From contig JADKDR010000011.1 in assembly GCA_016714535.1 (NCBI GenBank), forward strand, positions 124,001 through 188,000: DNA of 64,000 nucleotides, read 5' to 3'. Shown one piece after another: positions 7,653-16,944 of the stretch (its first letter is position 1; every line of letters starts with the position of its first letter). Below the pieces are notes generated by a model that was not told where the DNA came from, searched no databases, and was given only the letters and a program-made list of their open reading frames with translations. Made by a program: the position numbers and the translations under genes. Origin of the DNA: Bacteroidota bacterium. GTDB taxonomy: Bacteria > Bacteroidota > Bacteroidia > AKYH767-A > OLB10.

Positions 7653-10600
7653 ATGCGCACCAGTGCTTTTATACTTTTTATGCATGCCCTTTTGGCTTTT
7701 GCAATAGGTGCCTACACATTGGTTGGTCAAGCCCATCCCAAAAAGCGAATGCATGCAACAACGCTTAATTATGAGCAAGGGTTAATGCATAACAGCACTT
7801 CGAGCATTGTTACCGATAGCAAAGGTTTTATTTGGATTAGCACGCAAATTGGATTACAACGCTTTAATGGCTATCGTTTTAAAACGGTTACCCCGTTTAT
7901 AGATGGATATGGAAGTGTACAAATTGATTATGCTGTTAATCTACTAAAACTAAGCAACGATTTCATTATTATTACGAGCAAGCAAGGTTTATTAAAATAT
8001 GATATCAATAACGATTGCTTTAGTTTTGTAAATAAGCGCAACGCAAAAGGCGAATTAAAATTTGCAACACTGCCGCTGGCAGAACTAAACGGGAAACTAT
8101 ACTGTCTTATAGAAAATGAAATAGTATCATATAATGTAGACTCGCTGTCGCACGAAGGTCGGGAGTGTGCTTTTCCCACCTCTGTAACTTCAAATTTTTT
8201 TACAGTCAATACTGTTATCAGCAACTTTGTATTTGTAGGCGGTCCATATTGTGTTAATGGAGAGCGAATCATTTTTAGTGACTTCAATTCTGTGTATGAG
8301 TTTAATACATCATTAAAAAAGTTTACTTTAATTAAAAAGCAAAACGATAAAATATTTGGTTTGGCAAGCATTGGTAGCTATTACTATGAACTTGGCGATA
8401 GCAACCTGGTTATCTATAGTGCATTAGGGAGCACGTTGCTTAAGACATTTACAATTGCTAATCTAATAAATGAAAAAGTGGAGTATGCTTCGCTCACAGT
8501 GAAGAACAGCAGATTATTTATATCAATCAACAACCATATTTACGAGAGCGATAGTCAGCTTTTGCATTTTACAGAGCTGATCGATTTAAAAAACCAAAAC
8601 ATTGTTCCGGTTGGCTATATCGTAAAGGTTTATCCGGATCAGTTTAACCGTGTTTGGGTGATAACCAATAATGATATAAAGCGGGTGCAAGATGCTTCTG
8701 TTCCTTTCGAGCATTTGTTTTATGACAATGCGAAAAATAATTTTGTCAAAACAATTTATGTTGATACAACTGAAGGAATAATATTAGCAGGATGTTTCAA
8801 TGGAGGTTTACAACTTTACTCAGTAAATGGTAAGGCATTGCTTTCTCAACCTATAGTTACGAGTGATGTTAAAGATATAATGGCCATTGAGAAATTAAGC
8901 TCTGGCAATTTTCTTGTTTCTACTTATTTTAACGGGTGGTATATTTTTAATTATGAAAAAAAAATTTTTAGTAAGGTAACATCATCTAAAAAGGAGCATC
9001 AAGATTTTATTAAAGCAAAAATTAATTTTTCAAATAATATTATCAAAATAGGGGCAGATGCTTTCATTATTGCCACTGCAACCAATGTGTATAAATGTTC
9101 TTTTAAAGAGAATGTGCTAATTAGCGCTGTAGCCATGTTTGCGTATCAGGATCCGTTCAAGATAGCGTATACCCATGCAACTATCAAAAAAAATGGTGAT
9201 ATAGTAGCAGCTACCAACAATGGATTGGTAATTACGCGAAGTGTAAATCAATATTCGCAATTTTCTATAGTTGGCAATTTTACGATTCGTGCAATCAAGG
9301 AGGCGACTAATGGAAATTTATGGGTAGGCAGCGATAAAGGTTTATACGTATACTCGCCCAAAGGCAAGCTTATTATTAGTATAACAGATCAGCAGGGATT
9401 AACCAACGACTGTATCTATAGTATTATACCATCTGACGAAGTTGATGCGGTATATGTGAGCACCAACCTGGGTTTATCGCATGTTTATATGAATGGAAAA
9501 ATTATCAACTATCCTAAAGAAGTAGGCTTGCAGGAAAATGAGTTTAATACTGCTTCGAATTTTAAGACCGGAGATGGTTTCTATTATTTTGGAGGCATCA
9601 ATGGAATAACAAGATTTAGACAGAAGGAGCTTTCGCGAATAGATGATAACCCTATTATTCAACTTACTTCACTTATTGTGAATGACTCCGTTTACTCCTC
9701 TTCAACTGGGATATGGCAAGGCAATGAGATAAAACTAAAATATTTTCAAAATCATTTGCAGTTTGATGTTGTTGCAATTGGTATGCTTAATCCTTCTGAG
9801 TATAACTATTGGTATAGGCTTACTGGTTTTGAAAATAACTGGCAGGCAACAAATAACCCGAGGAATATTCATTATACTCTAACACCTGGCACGTATCAAC
9901 TCGAAATAAAATGTAGCCCAATACAGAACGATAAAAAAGCATTTACACATTCCTATTCGATTACTATTTTTCCGCCTTGGTATAATACCTGGTGGTTTTA
10001 TTTTCTGGTAGCTGGTATAATTTCTTTAGCTGCGTATCTGTTGTTTCAGTACCGGCTTAAACAGTTACTTCGTATACAGGAAATTCGCAATCGCATAGCA
10101 AGCGACTTGCATGATGAAGTAGGAAGTGCCTTAAGTAGTATCCATTTGGGAAGTAACCTGGCGTCAAGTCTGATATCAAAAGATCTTGTAAAATCTAAAG
10201 TGGTGCTTGAAAGGATAAGCAAGACATCCAAACAAAGCATTGAGCGCATGAGTGATATTGTATGGAGTATAAACCCTAAAAATGATAGTGGTCGCAACAT
10301 TCTTGCAAAAATAAAGTTTGCTGCAACTGAATTGCTCGAATCAAAAAATATAGCGGTTCATTATAATATTTACCAGGGATTCGAGAAGCATAAATTTGAA
10401 ATGGAACAGCGAAAAAATTTATTCCTCATTTTTAAAGAGGCTATTCATAATGTATCAAAAAATTCGGAGGCTGCTAATTGCTATATTTCTATTTTAAAAA
10501 ATAGCTCTTTTATTACAATGGAGATTACCGATGATGGTAAGGGATTTGATTTGTTAAATAAACAGAGTTTGGGAAATGGTATTGAAAATATGAAACGAAG

Positions 10601-10676
10601 GGCATTTGATATGGATGCAAAATTTACTCTTGACTCTGCAGTTGGAAAGGGAACCACAATTAGAATAGAATACTAA
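7653..10676 (+). CDS. Two-component-propeller sensor histidine kinase
   Basis: 1007 residues. After an N-terminal signal segment come propeller repeats over about residues 35-690 (SKGFIWISTQIGLQRFNGY, NGNLWVGSDKGLYVYSPKG), a Y_Y_Y domain near 700-765 (YNYWYRLTGFENNWQ), a transmembrane span near 780-800, a HisKA_3 dimerisation region with the phospho-acceptor His near 818 (ASDLHDEVGSALSSI), and an HATPase_c domain with an N-box (FKEAIHNVSKNS), G1 box (DDGKGFD near 959) and G2 region (GNGIENMKRR). It would sense a periplasmic, often glycan-derived, signal and phosphorylate a NarL-type regulator. No such regulator is adjacent. Its end overlaps the convergent glycosyltransferase stop by 4 bp. Confidence 0.92.
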   Translation: MRTSAFILFMHALLAFAIGAYTLVGQAHPKKRMHATTLNYEQGLMHNSTSSIVTDSKGFIWISTQIGLQRFNGYRFKTVTPFIDGYGSVQIDYAVNLLKLSNDFIIITSKQGLLKYDINNDCFSFVNKRNAKGELKFATLPLAELNGKLYCLIENEIVSYNVDSLSHEGRECAFPTSVTSNFFTVNTVISNFVFVGGPYCVNGERIIFSDFNSVYEFNTSLKKFTLIKKQNDKIFGLASIGSYYYELGDSNLVIYSALGSTLLKTFTIANLINEKVEYASLTVKNSRLFISINNHIYESDSQLLHFTELIDLKNQNIVPVGYIVKVYPDQFNRVWVITNNDIKRVQDASVPFEHLFYDNAKNNFVKTIYVDTTEGIILAGCFNGGLQLYSVNGKALLSQPIVTSDVKDIMAIEKLSSGNFLVSTYFNGWYIFNYEKKIFSKVTSSKKEHQDFIKAKINFSNNIIKIGADAFIIATATNVYKCSFKENVLISAVAMFAYQDPFKIAYTHATIKKNGDIVAATNNGLVITRSVNQYSQFSIVGNFTIRAIKEATNGNLWVGSDKGLYVYSPKGKLIISITDQQGLTNDCIYSIIPSDEVDAVYVSTNLGLSHVYMNGKIINYPKEVGLQENEFNTASNFKTGDGFYYFGGINGITRFRQKELSRIDDNPIIQLTSLIVNDSVYSSSTGIWQGNEIKLKYFQNHLQFDVVAIGMLNPSEYNYWYRLTGFENNWQATNNPRNIHYTLTPGTYQLEIKCSPIQNDKKAFTHSYSITIFPPWYNTWWFYFLVAGIISLAAYLLFQYRLKQLLRIQEIRNRIASDLHDEVGSALSSIHLGSNLASSLISKDLVKSKVVLERISKTSKQSIERMSDIVWSINPKNDSGRNILAKIKFAATELLESKNIAVHYNIYQGFEKHKFEMEQRKNLFLIFKEAIHNVSKNSEAANCYISILKNSSFITMEITDDGKGFDLLNKQSLGNGIENMKRRAFDMDAKFTLDSAVGKGTTIRIEY

Positions 10677-12184
10677 GAAACGCTACAAGCCTTGGCAATT
10701 TTTCTTACATGATGCGCCCACGTGTAGTTTTCGGCAACAGTGGTGTACGCATTTTTTCCAAGTTGTTTGTAGGTTTCAAAATTGATATACATCTCATAAA
10801 AGGAATTGGCCAAGGCCTCTATATCTCCTGGAGGCACCAATAAAGCACTATAATTATGTTTTAATATAACACCAATTTGTTCAAGGTCGCTTGCAATAAT
10901 GGGTTTGCCCAATGCCATGTACTCGAATAATTTTGTGGGGCTTCCAAAAAACTTTGTCCCATCCGTGTTTTGAATGTGGGGAGATACCAATACATCGCAT
11001 GCGGCAAGGTGCTCAGGGCTTGTATTCTGTGGTACTGCGCCAGTATAAGTAACATAGGGTGTACACGTTGCATCTGCTATTATTTTCTTAACCAATGGCA
11101 ACAAGTTACCATTGCCAATAAGCAGAAATCTTATTTTGTCGCGTAATTCGGTATGTGCAGTAAAAAGCGAAACAATTGCTTTGGCTAATTCAACCACGCC
11201 ATGCCATTCGCCAAACGTGCCAATAAAACCAAAAATAAATTTCTCCTGCAATTGATAGCGTTCGCGCACAACTGCACTCTTAAGTTGAGTGTTGAATTTT
11301 GTTAGCGAAACTCCGTTTGGAGTTACAAGTATTTTGGCTGCTTCAACTCCGGATGCTACTAAATCATTTTTAAGATTTTCAGATACAACCACAATCAAAT
11401 CGGCATGTTGTAAATTCAATCTTTCTATGCGCTCCAGCAATATGGAGTGAATCATTTTACCGCTTCCCCAATTTTTCATCGCCCAAACTTCGCTCCCATT
11501 AAATTCTAAAACCAACGGCATTTTTAAATGATGTTTTAACCATACACCGCTATAGTTAAACTGACTATAGCGCTGATAAATAACGGAACTGTCTATAGTT
11601 GTCGAGCTTAAAAATTTTATTAGCTGCTCATTATAAATGATGGTGGCAAGTTCAGGTATTGAAGTATATGAACTGTAATCGGGGCTAACTTTGGTAAAAA
11701 GAGAAGTGCAATCTACTTCAAATAAAGTATCGGTACTTATAATTTGCGAAAGCCATTGATTTGCTCTCATTTCATTTACCACACCGCTAACATGACCTAC
11801 CGAGCCACCGCTGCGTAAATTAAACCAATGATCGGTTCGTAAATACAGAAACTTAGCATCGGTTAACAGCGGAAGTTTTTTGACCGGCACTGTATTTTCA
11901 AGATTAGTCAGTTGCTGCTTGATTCTTTTAATTGCAGGATACCATAAAACTAAATCTTCGAACAGGTTTTTAAGATTTTTGAAAAACGAATGGGCAGCTA
12001 TATAGTTACCGTTATAATCAATCCAACCAAAATCGCGACTGCCACTAATGTATAAGTACAATTCAAGAATCTCGCGCATGGGTATATGCCGGCTGCTTGC
12101 AGTAAGAATTTCGAAAGAACGTTTTTTAAAAAATTTCTTTGCTGAAAAGGCAGTTGAGATTTCCTTGTAACTAAATTGTTGCAT
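10673..12184 (-). CDS. Glycosyltransferase family 4 (GT-B) protein
   Basis: 503 residues, longer than a minimal GT4 because of about 120 extra N-terminal residues. The C-terminal half has the GT-B donor-binding features: FGFIGTFGEWHGVVELAKA, LLIGNGN, YTGAVPQNTSPEHLAACDVL and the E-x7-E region SPTKLFEYMALGKPIIASD. The acceptor half has LVLEFNGSEVW and DLIVVVSENLKNDLVASG. It would transfer a sugar from a nucleotide donor onto a surface polysaccharide or lipid; substrate unknown. It lies 9 bp downstream of the phosphatase gene, on the same strand, so the two are probably co-transcribed. No membrane span is evident, which fits a cytoplasmic or peripheral enzyme. Confidence 0.85.
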   Translation of the reverse strand: MQQFSYKEISTAFSAKKFFKKRSFEILTASSRHIPMREILELYLYISGSRDFGWIDYNGNYIAAHSFFKNLKNLFEDLVLWYPAIKRIKQQLTNLENTVPVKKLPLLTDAKFLYLRTDHWFNLRSGGSVGHVSGVVNEMRANQWLSQIISTDTLFEVDCTSLFTKVSPDYSSYTSIPELATIIYNEQLIKFLSSTTIDSSVIYQRYSQFNYSGVWLKHHLKMPLVLEFNGSEVWAMKNWGSGKMIHSILLERIERLNLQHADLIVVVSENLKNDLVASGVEAAKILVTPNGVSLTKFNTQLKSAVVRERYQLQEKFIFGFIGTFGEWHGVVELAKAIVSLFTAHTELRDKIRFLLIGNGNLLPLVKKIIADATCTPYVTYTGAVPQNTSPEHLAACDVLVSPHIQNTDGTKFFGSPTKLFEYMALGKPIIASDLEQIGVILKHNYSALLVPPGDIEALANSFYEMYINFETYKQLGKNAYTTVAENYTWAHHVRKIAKACSVS

Positions 12185-12193
12185 GAACGATTC

Positions 12194-13843
12194 TTATTTT
12201 CCGGTCACACGGGTTATTACTTTGCCACTGGCAGCATTAGGAAATGCGGCACGCAATAAAACCGAAAGGGTAGGAGCAATATCTGTTATATTATGTTCCG
12301 TGGCGTCCTCGCCCGGTTTAATTCCATAACCAAACCAAAGCAGTGGTACATGGGTATCATACGTATATCCGCTACCATGCGTAGTGCCCGTATGCCCAGA
12401 GTATTCTATTAATCCCGGCTCAGGCACAATCACAACATCGCCACAACGCTTTGGGTAATATCCCTTTTGCACCTTGGCATCTATGCCAAGGGTATACTCA
12501 TTTCTAAGCAAAGAGGTTGATGTTAAACAATGGTGCACCCCATCAAACTGCATGAAGAATTGTGCGCACTCATTTTCAAATTTTTCATGATTTATCCCCA
12601 TTTCTGTTAGCAATGGTTTATTAATAAATAGTTGATCGTTATAAAATGAAAGCAATAGTCCATCTACCAAATATTTTTTCTTCATTTCATTTTTTAGTGA
12701 AGCAAAAATCAAGGAGTCATCAAGCCAACCGGCATTAATCTTATGATCGATTAAGTATTGTGGATTAGGAATTGCTGCATGATCAGCAGTTAAAAACAAA
12801 AGATAATTATCCTTGCCAACTTTAGTATCAAGGTATTTAAGCAGCGAAGCTAATTCTAAGTCCAGGCGCAAGTATATATCTTCGGTCTCAATAGCATTGG
12901 TGCCAAATTGATGACCGATGTAATCAGGCGAAGAATAGCTCAAGCATAAAAAGTCTCCGTTTACACTTCCCAGATTTTCTCCTTGTATACCTGCCATAGC
13001 CGCTTGTGTAATTAGTGAATTACCCCATGGGCTACTTCTTAATAAACCATAGCCTGTTTTGCCCATTTTGTTAAAGTTGTAAGGAAACACAGGGCTGGTA
13101 TATGTTGGAAATAGTCCTTCGTAAACAGTGCTGTCTGCCGTTGATTCCTGATACTTTTCTAAAGGCAACAAAGTGGTCCATGGAGTTTGAAAGTATTTTT
13201 CTGAAAGTTTTTTTGCATTAAATTCCTCCATCCATTGCGGCAGTTTGGTCATATAATAGGTACTTGTAATAAAATTACCTGTAGCATTATCATACCAATA
13301 AGCCCCATTGGCCGAATGTCCTCCGGGCAGCGCGGCTCCTCTGTCTTTAAGTGATATTGAAATTACACGCGATTGATAATTTGTTGCAAAACGCACCTCA
13401 TCTGTAATGGTGCTTGTTAGCATGTTTCGTGGAGATATTCTGCCGCTTGTCGATGTGCTCCCAACGGCAGTAACTGATGTATCTTCTACACAATAAACGG
13501 TATCGTAATTAGATCGCATATACCAATTGTTACCTACGATGCCATTTAAGGATGGGGTAGCTCCTGTGTATATGCTTGCATGTCCCGGGCCTGTAAAGGT
13601 AGGCACATAGTCGTAATGTACATTACTGCAAAATAAACCTTCATTTACCATTCGCTTAAACCCTGCATTACCGTAATGATTCCAATATCGGTATAGGTAA
13701 TCTACACGCATTTGGTCAACCACAATACCAATGGTAAGCTTAGGTCGTTTTTGAAGATTTGCTTTTTCTTGCTTAACCTGATTAAATGCTTGCAAAGTAA
13801 GCATCAGGCAAATGGCCAATAAGGCACTGATTTTAAATTTCAT
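12194..13843 (-). CDS. PafA-type alkaline phosphatase family protein
   Basis: 549 residues with a signal peptide (MKFKISALLAICLMLTLQAF). The metal- and nucleophile-bearing region TIGIVVDQMRVDYLYRYWN and VPTFTGPGHASIYTGATPS (nucleophile Thr at about 82-84) is followed by SLKDRGAALPGGHS, giving Lys166 and Arg168, which correspond to the phosphate-binding Lys and Arg of the Chryseobacterium PafA monoesterase. The late metal ligands are in FLTADHAAIPNP and HTGTTHGSG. This predicts an exported Ca-independent phosphate monoesterase. A promoter-like CAAAAGTA on the plus strand (13864-13871, i.e. TACTTTTG on the minus) lies 21 bp upstream. It leads the glycosyltransferase gene. Confidence 0.9.
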   Translation of the reverse strand: MKFKISALLAICLMLTLQAFNQVKQEKANLQKRPKLTIGIVVDQMRVDYLYRYWNHYGNAGFKRMVNEGLFCSNVHYDYVPTFTGPGHASIYTGATPSLNGIVGNNWYMRSNYDTVYCVEDTSVTAVGSTSTSGRISPRNMLTSTITDEVRFATNYQSRVISISLKDRGAALPGGHSANGAYWYDNATGNFITSTYYMTKLPQWMEEFNAKKLSEKYFQTPWTTLLPLEKYQESTADSTVYEGLFPTYTSPVFPYNFNKMGKTGYGLLRSSPWGNSLITQAAMAGIQGENLGSVNGDFLCLSYSSPDYIGHQFGTNAIETEDIYLRLDLELASLLKYLDTKVGKDNYLLFLTADHAAIPNPQYLIDHKINAGWLDDSLIFASLKNEMKKKYLVDGLLLSFYNDQLFINKPLLTEMGINHEKFENECAQFFMQFDGVHHCLTSTSLLRNEYTLGIDAKVQKGYYPKRCGDVVIVPEPGLIEYSGHTGTTHGSGYTYDTHVPLLWFGYGIKPGEDATEHNITDIAPTLSVLLRAAFPNAASGKVITRVTGK

Positions 13844-13944
13844 AAAATTAGAATGAGGTTCTACAAAAGTAGAATTTAATATGTGCTTTCAACTTCTTAA
13901 TTTGTGAAGCATTCAAATGATTTTTTTTTGAAAGAAAATAATAC

Positions 13945-14358
13945 TTACTCACCGTAATATTCTACACAATTACGTTCGGTTTCATTTAACCGCACACAAT
14001 GCAGCAAGCAACCATGGTTAGCAATTTCGGCTTCTAACTGCTGCCATATAGCTATTGCAACAATCTCTGTGGTTGGCATCAGGCCTTTCATAAAATCAAC
14101 ATCCAGATTTAAATTTTTATGATCTACCTTATCAATCACCTTTTCTTTAATGAGCGTGCTGAGTTTTTTTAAGTCCATTACAAAGCCAGTATCAGCCTTA
14201 GGAACGCCTTTTACTGTTACAAACAAATCATAGTTGTGCCCGTGCCAGTTTGGATTACTGCACTTGCCAAATACCTCATGATTTTTTTCATCACTCCACT
14301 CGGGATTAAACACTTTATGAGCAGCATTAAAGTGCTCTTTTCGAATAACGTAAACCAT
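13945..14358 (-). CDS. 6-pyruvoyl-tetrahydropterin synthase / QueD family enzyme
   Basis: 137 residues. Zinc ligands are His14 (HFNAAHKV), His39 and His41 (NWHGHNY), with the catalytic Cys33 in FGKCSNPN; the C-terminal Glu is in LNETERNCVEY. The fold and size match the PTPS/QueD family, which acts on dihydroneopterin triphosphate in biopterin or queuosine synthesis. The FGKC-x-NPN-x-HGHNY form is the one seen in biopterin-type PTPS proteins, whereas classical QueD has a C-x3-HGH form, so the product may not be the queuosine precursor. It is divergent from mqnB with 59 bp between the starts. Which pathway it serves is unresolved. Confidence 0.85.
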   Translation of the reverse strand: MVYVIRKEHFNAAHKVFNPEWSDEKNHEVFGKCSNPNWHGHNYDLFVTVKGVPKADTGFVMDLKKLSTLIKEKVIDKVDHKNLNLDVDFMKGLMPTTEIVAIAIWQQLEAEIANHGCLLHCVRLNETERNCVEYYGE

Positions 14359-14417
14359 TTATTTTTTTTTAATGATAATGTGGCGCGAAATTACAACTTT
14401 TGTGAACTTTTCAATTA

Positions 14418-15095
14418 ATGAGTTTATTCAAAAAAATACTGATAGTTGCTGCAACTGAAGAAGAAATAAAACCGACAAAGGAATTATTACTTGCAGGAAC
14501 CGCATTGGCCAATAGTCAACAGCTGTATTGGCTAGTTACCGGACCCGGCATTGCTGCTACTTGCTTTGCTCTTGCGCAATACCTTGCTGCAGAAAAACCA
14601 GACATTATTATTAATGCAGGCATTGCAGGCAGTTTTAACCACGATTTAAAGCTTGGCCAGGTGGTGCTTACAAAACGTGATACGTTTTGTGATTTTGGCG
14701 CACAAGATGATCAGGAGTTTATACATGCATTTGATTTGCCCATTGCTGATAAAAATAAATTTCCATTTAATGATGGCTGGCTCAACTATCATCAAGATTT
14801 AATTACCTACTTGCCACTGTCCAGAGTTACTGCAATTACCAGCGATACAGGACATGGTAATGAGGCACATATACAACGCCTTACACTTTATTATAATCCA
14901 GACATTGAAACTATGGAAGGTGCAGCTGTGGCCTATTGCGCAGGTATGTATTCTATTACGGCAATTAGTGTTAGGGCAATTTCTAATTATGTAGAGAAAC
15001 GAAACCGCGCAGCATGGGAGGTTAATTTGGCTATCGAAAATCTTAATCACGATTTATTAAAAATTTTGGTTCATATTTGTGCACTTAATAACTAA
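14418..15095 (+). CDS. mqnB: Futalosine hydrolase
   Basis: 225 residues of the nucleoside phosphorylase/hydrolase fold. Features are ILIVAATEEEIKPTKELL at the N-terminus, INAGIAGSFNHDLKLGQVV (the G-I-A-G-S core), DTFCDFGAQDDQEF, and METMEGAAVAYCA, where the Glu of ETMEGAA contacts ribose. This pattern is specific to futalosine hydrolase, which releases hypoxanthine from futalosine in the alternative menaquinone pathway. The following gene is mqnD, six bases downstream, supporting the call. It starts the run mqnB-mqnD-hldD-ispE, all in one direction with gaps under 25 bp, which is likely an operon. Confidence 0.92.
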   Translation: MSLFKKILIVAATEEEIKPTKELLLAGTALANSQQLYWLVTGPGIAATCFALAQYLAAEKPDIIINAGIAGSFNHDLKLGQVVLTKRDTFCDFGAQDDQEFIHAFDLPIADKNKFPFNDGWLNYHQDLITYLPLSRVTAITSDTGHGNEAHIQRLTLYYNPDIETMEGAAVAYCAGMYSITAISVRAISNYVEKRNRAAWEVNLAIENLNHDLLKILVHICALNN

Positions 15096-15101
15096 CTAAT
15101 T

Positions 15102-15941
15102 ATGGCTGATAAAATGAAATTTGGCTTTTCTCCTTGCCCTAACGATACCTTTATGCTTGGTGCATTATTCACCGGAAAAATTGCAACCGATGAATTCCTA
15201 TGTGAACCTCACATTCTGGATATTGAAGAATTGAATTCGCAGGCTTTAGAAGGCAATTTTGATATATGTAAAATCAGTTTTCACTCCTTCCCGCTTGTAA
15301 GTAACAACTATCAGGTATTACAGTGTGGTGCTGCACTTGGCGAATCTAATGGCCCCATACTAGTTTGTAAGCCTGGCAACGAAGAAAAAGCTCAGGATGC
15401 CACAGCACGCCTGGCAATTCCTGGTATGCATACTACTGCCAACCTTTTGGTTAGCTTATTTTATCCTGACCTGGTAGACAAGACAGCCATATTATTTTCT
15501 ACCATAGAAGACGCTGTATTGAATGGTGATTATGACCTTGGAGTAATTATTCACGAAAATCGTTTTACCTATGAGGCTAAGGGCCTGGTAAAAGTGGCTG
15601 ACCTTGGCGAAGCCTGGAAAGAACAAAATTTCACCTTATTACCACTTGGTGGCATAGTTGTTAAGCGCAGAATGCAAATGGAAGCCAAAAAGAAAATTGA
15701 AGAATTAATTCGCAGTAGTATTGTATATGCTTTTCAACATCCTGACGAGATTTTGCCTTTTGTTCGTCAACATGCACAATCGTTGAGCGATGATGTAATC
15801 ATGCAGCACATTCGCATGTTTGTCAATCATTATTCAGTAAATCTGGGCATAGAAGGCATCAGCGCTGTTCGTGCACTGTTTCGCAGAAGCAAGCAGGTAA
15901 ATGTGTATAATTTTCTTACTGAACCGGTTTTCGTTGACTAA
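15102..15941 (+). CDS. mqnD: 1,4-dihydroxy-6-naphthoate synthase
   Basis: 279 residues. The N-terminal FGFSPCPNDTFMLGAL is the family signature, followed by EELNSQALEG, ICKISFHSF, and the catalytic His region DYDLGVIIHENRFTYEAKGL. MqnD converts cyclic dehypoxanthinyl futalosine to 1,4-dihydroxy-6-naphthoate, two steps after MqnB. Its place immediately after mqnB fits the futalosine route; mqnA, mqnC and mqnE are not in this window. A second ATG sits four codons in (15114, at MKFGF) and may be the real start. The product is cytoplasmic. Confidence 0.93.
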   Translation: MADKMKFGFSPCPNDTFMLGALFTGKIATDEFLCEPHILDIEELNSQALEGNFDICKISFHSFPLVSNNYQVLQCGAALGESNGPILVCKPGNEEKAQDATARLAIPGMHTTANLLVSLFYPDLVDKTAILFSTIEDAVLNGDYDLGVIIHENRFTYEAKGLVKVADLGEAWKEQNFTLLPLGGIVVKRRMQMEAKKKIEELIRSSIVYAFQHPDEILPFVRQHAQSLSDDVIMQHIRMFVNHYSVNLGIEGISAVRALFRRSKQVNVYNFLTEPVFVD

Positions 15942-15962
15942 CGCCTTATTGCAGTAGCGTAT

Positions 15963-16931
15963 ATGGTAATAGTAACTGGGGCCGCAGGGTTTATAGGTAG
16001 TTGCCTGGTTGGCAGGTTAAATCAACTTGATATTCATGATGTTGTTGCAGTAGATGATTTTTCGCACGAACAAAAAGAAAAAAATCTTGCCGATAAGCAT
16101 ATCAGCAAACGTGTGCACCGCGATTTGTTCTTTGATTTTATCAAAGAAAATCACAAGCGCATAAAATTTATTTTTCACCTTGGTGCGCGCACAGATACCA
16201 CCGAATTTAATAGTGAAATTTTCGATCGGTTAAATGTCTCCTACAGTTGTCATGTTTGGCAGTTGTGCAGTGCTTTTCAAATACCGATGCTCTATGCCTC
16301 TTCGGCCGCAACCTATGGCAATGGCCAGTATGGATATGATGATCGTGACCTCAGTCTGGTTGAAAAATTAGAACCCCTTAATCCATATGGTATCAGTAAA
16401 AATGATTTCGACAAATGGGTATTAATGCAAAGGACCCAGCCACCAAAATGGGCAGGTTTAAAATTTTTTAATGTATATGGCCCTAACGAATATCATAAAG
16501 GCCGAATGGCTTCTGTAGTTTTTCATGCCTTTAACCAGATTAAAAAAAGCGGTAGTATGAAATTGTTTCGCTCACACCGGGCCGACTTTGTAGATGGTTT
16601 TCAGTTGCGCGATTTTATTTATGTAAAAGATGTAGTTGATGTGTGTTTGTATTTTTATCAAAAAAATATTGCCTCATCAATTTATAATTTAGGAACAGGT
16701 ACAGCCCGTAGTTTTCTGGAATTGGCAACTGCCACTTTCAGTGCAATGGATAAACAACCTCAAATAGAATGGGTAGACATACCCATTGACATACGCGACA
16801 ACTATCAGTACTTTACAGAGGCTAACATGAACAAGTTAGTTTCAACTGGATTTGTGCAGCCATTCCAATCGCTTGAGCAGGGCATACGTGATTATGTTAC
16901 TAAGTATTTGACTCCCGAAAAATATTTTTAA
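15963..16931 (+). CDS. hldD: ADP-L-glycero-D-manno-heptose 6-epimerase
   Basis: 322 residues of the extended short-chain dehydrogenase class. The NADP-binding TGAAGFIGS is near residues 5-13, followed by DDFS, FHLGARTDTTE (characteristic of HldD), SSAATYG with the active-site Ser, and NPYGISKNDFDKWV with the catalytic Tyr and Lys. FNVYGPNEYHKGRMASVV is also conserved in HldD. It makes the L,D-heptose donor for lipopolysaccharide inner core. It follows mqnD by 21 bp and precedes ispE by 13 bp. The coding sequence appears complete and of usual length. Confidence 0.92.
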   Translation: MVIVTGAAGFIGSCLVGRLNQLDIHDVVAVDDFSHEQKEKNLADKHISKRVHRDLFFDFIKENHKRIKFIFHLGARTDTTEFNSEIFDRLNVSYSCHVWQLCSAFQIPMLYASSAATYGNGQYGYDDRDLSLVEKLEPLNPYGISKNDFDKWVLMQRTQPPKWAGLKFFNVYGPNEYHKGRMASVVFHAFNQIKKSGSMKLFRSHRADFVDGFQLRDFIYVKDVVDVCLYFYQKNIASSIYNLGTGTARSFLELATATFSAMDKQPQIEWVDIPIDIRDNYQYFTEANMNKLVSTGFVQPFQSLEQGIRDYVTKYLTPEKYF

Positions 16932-16944
16932 ACAGTAGAGTAAA

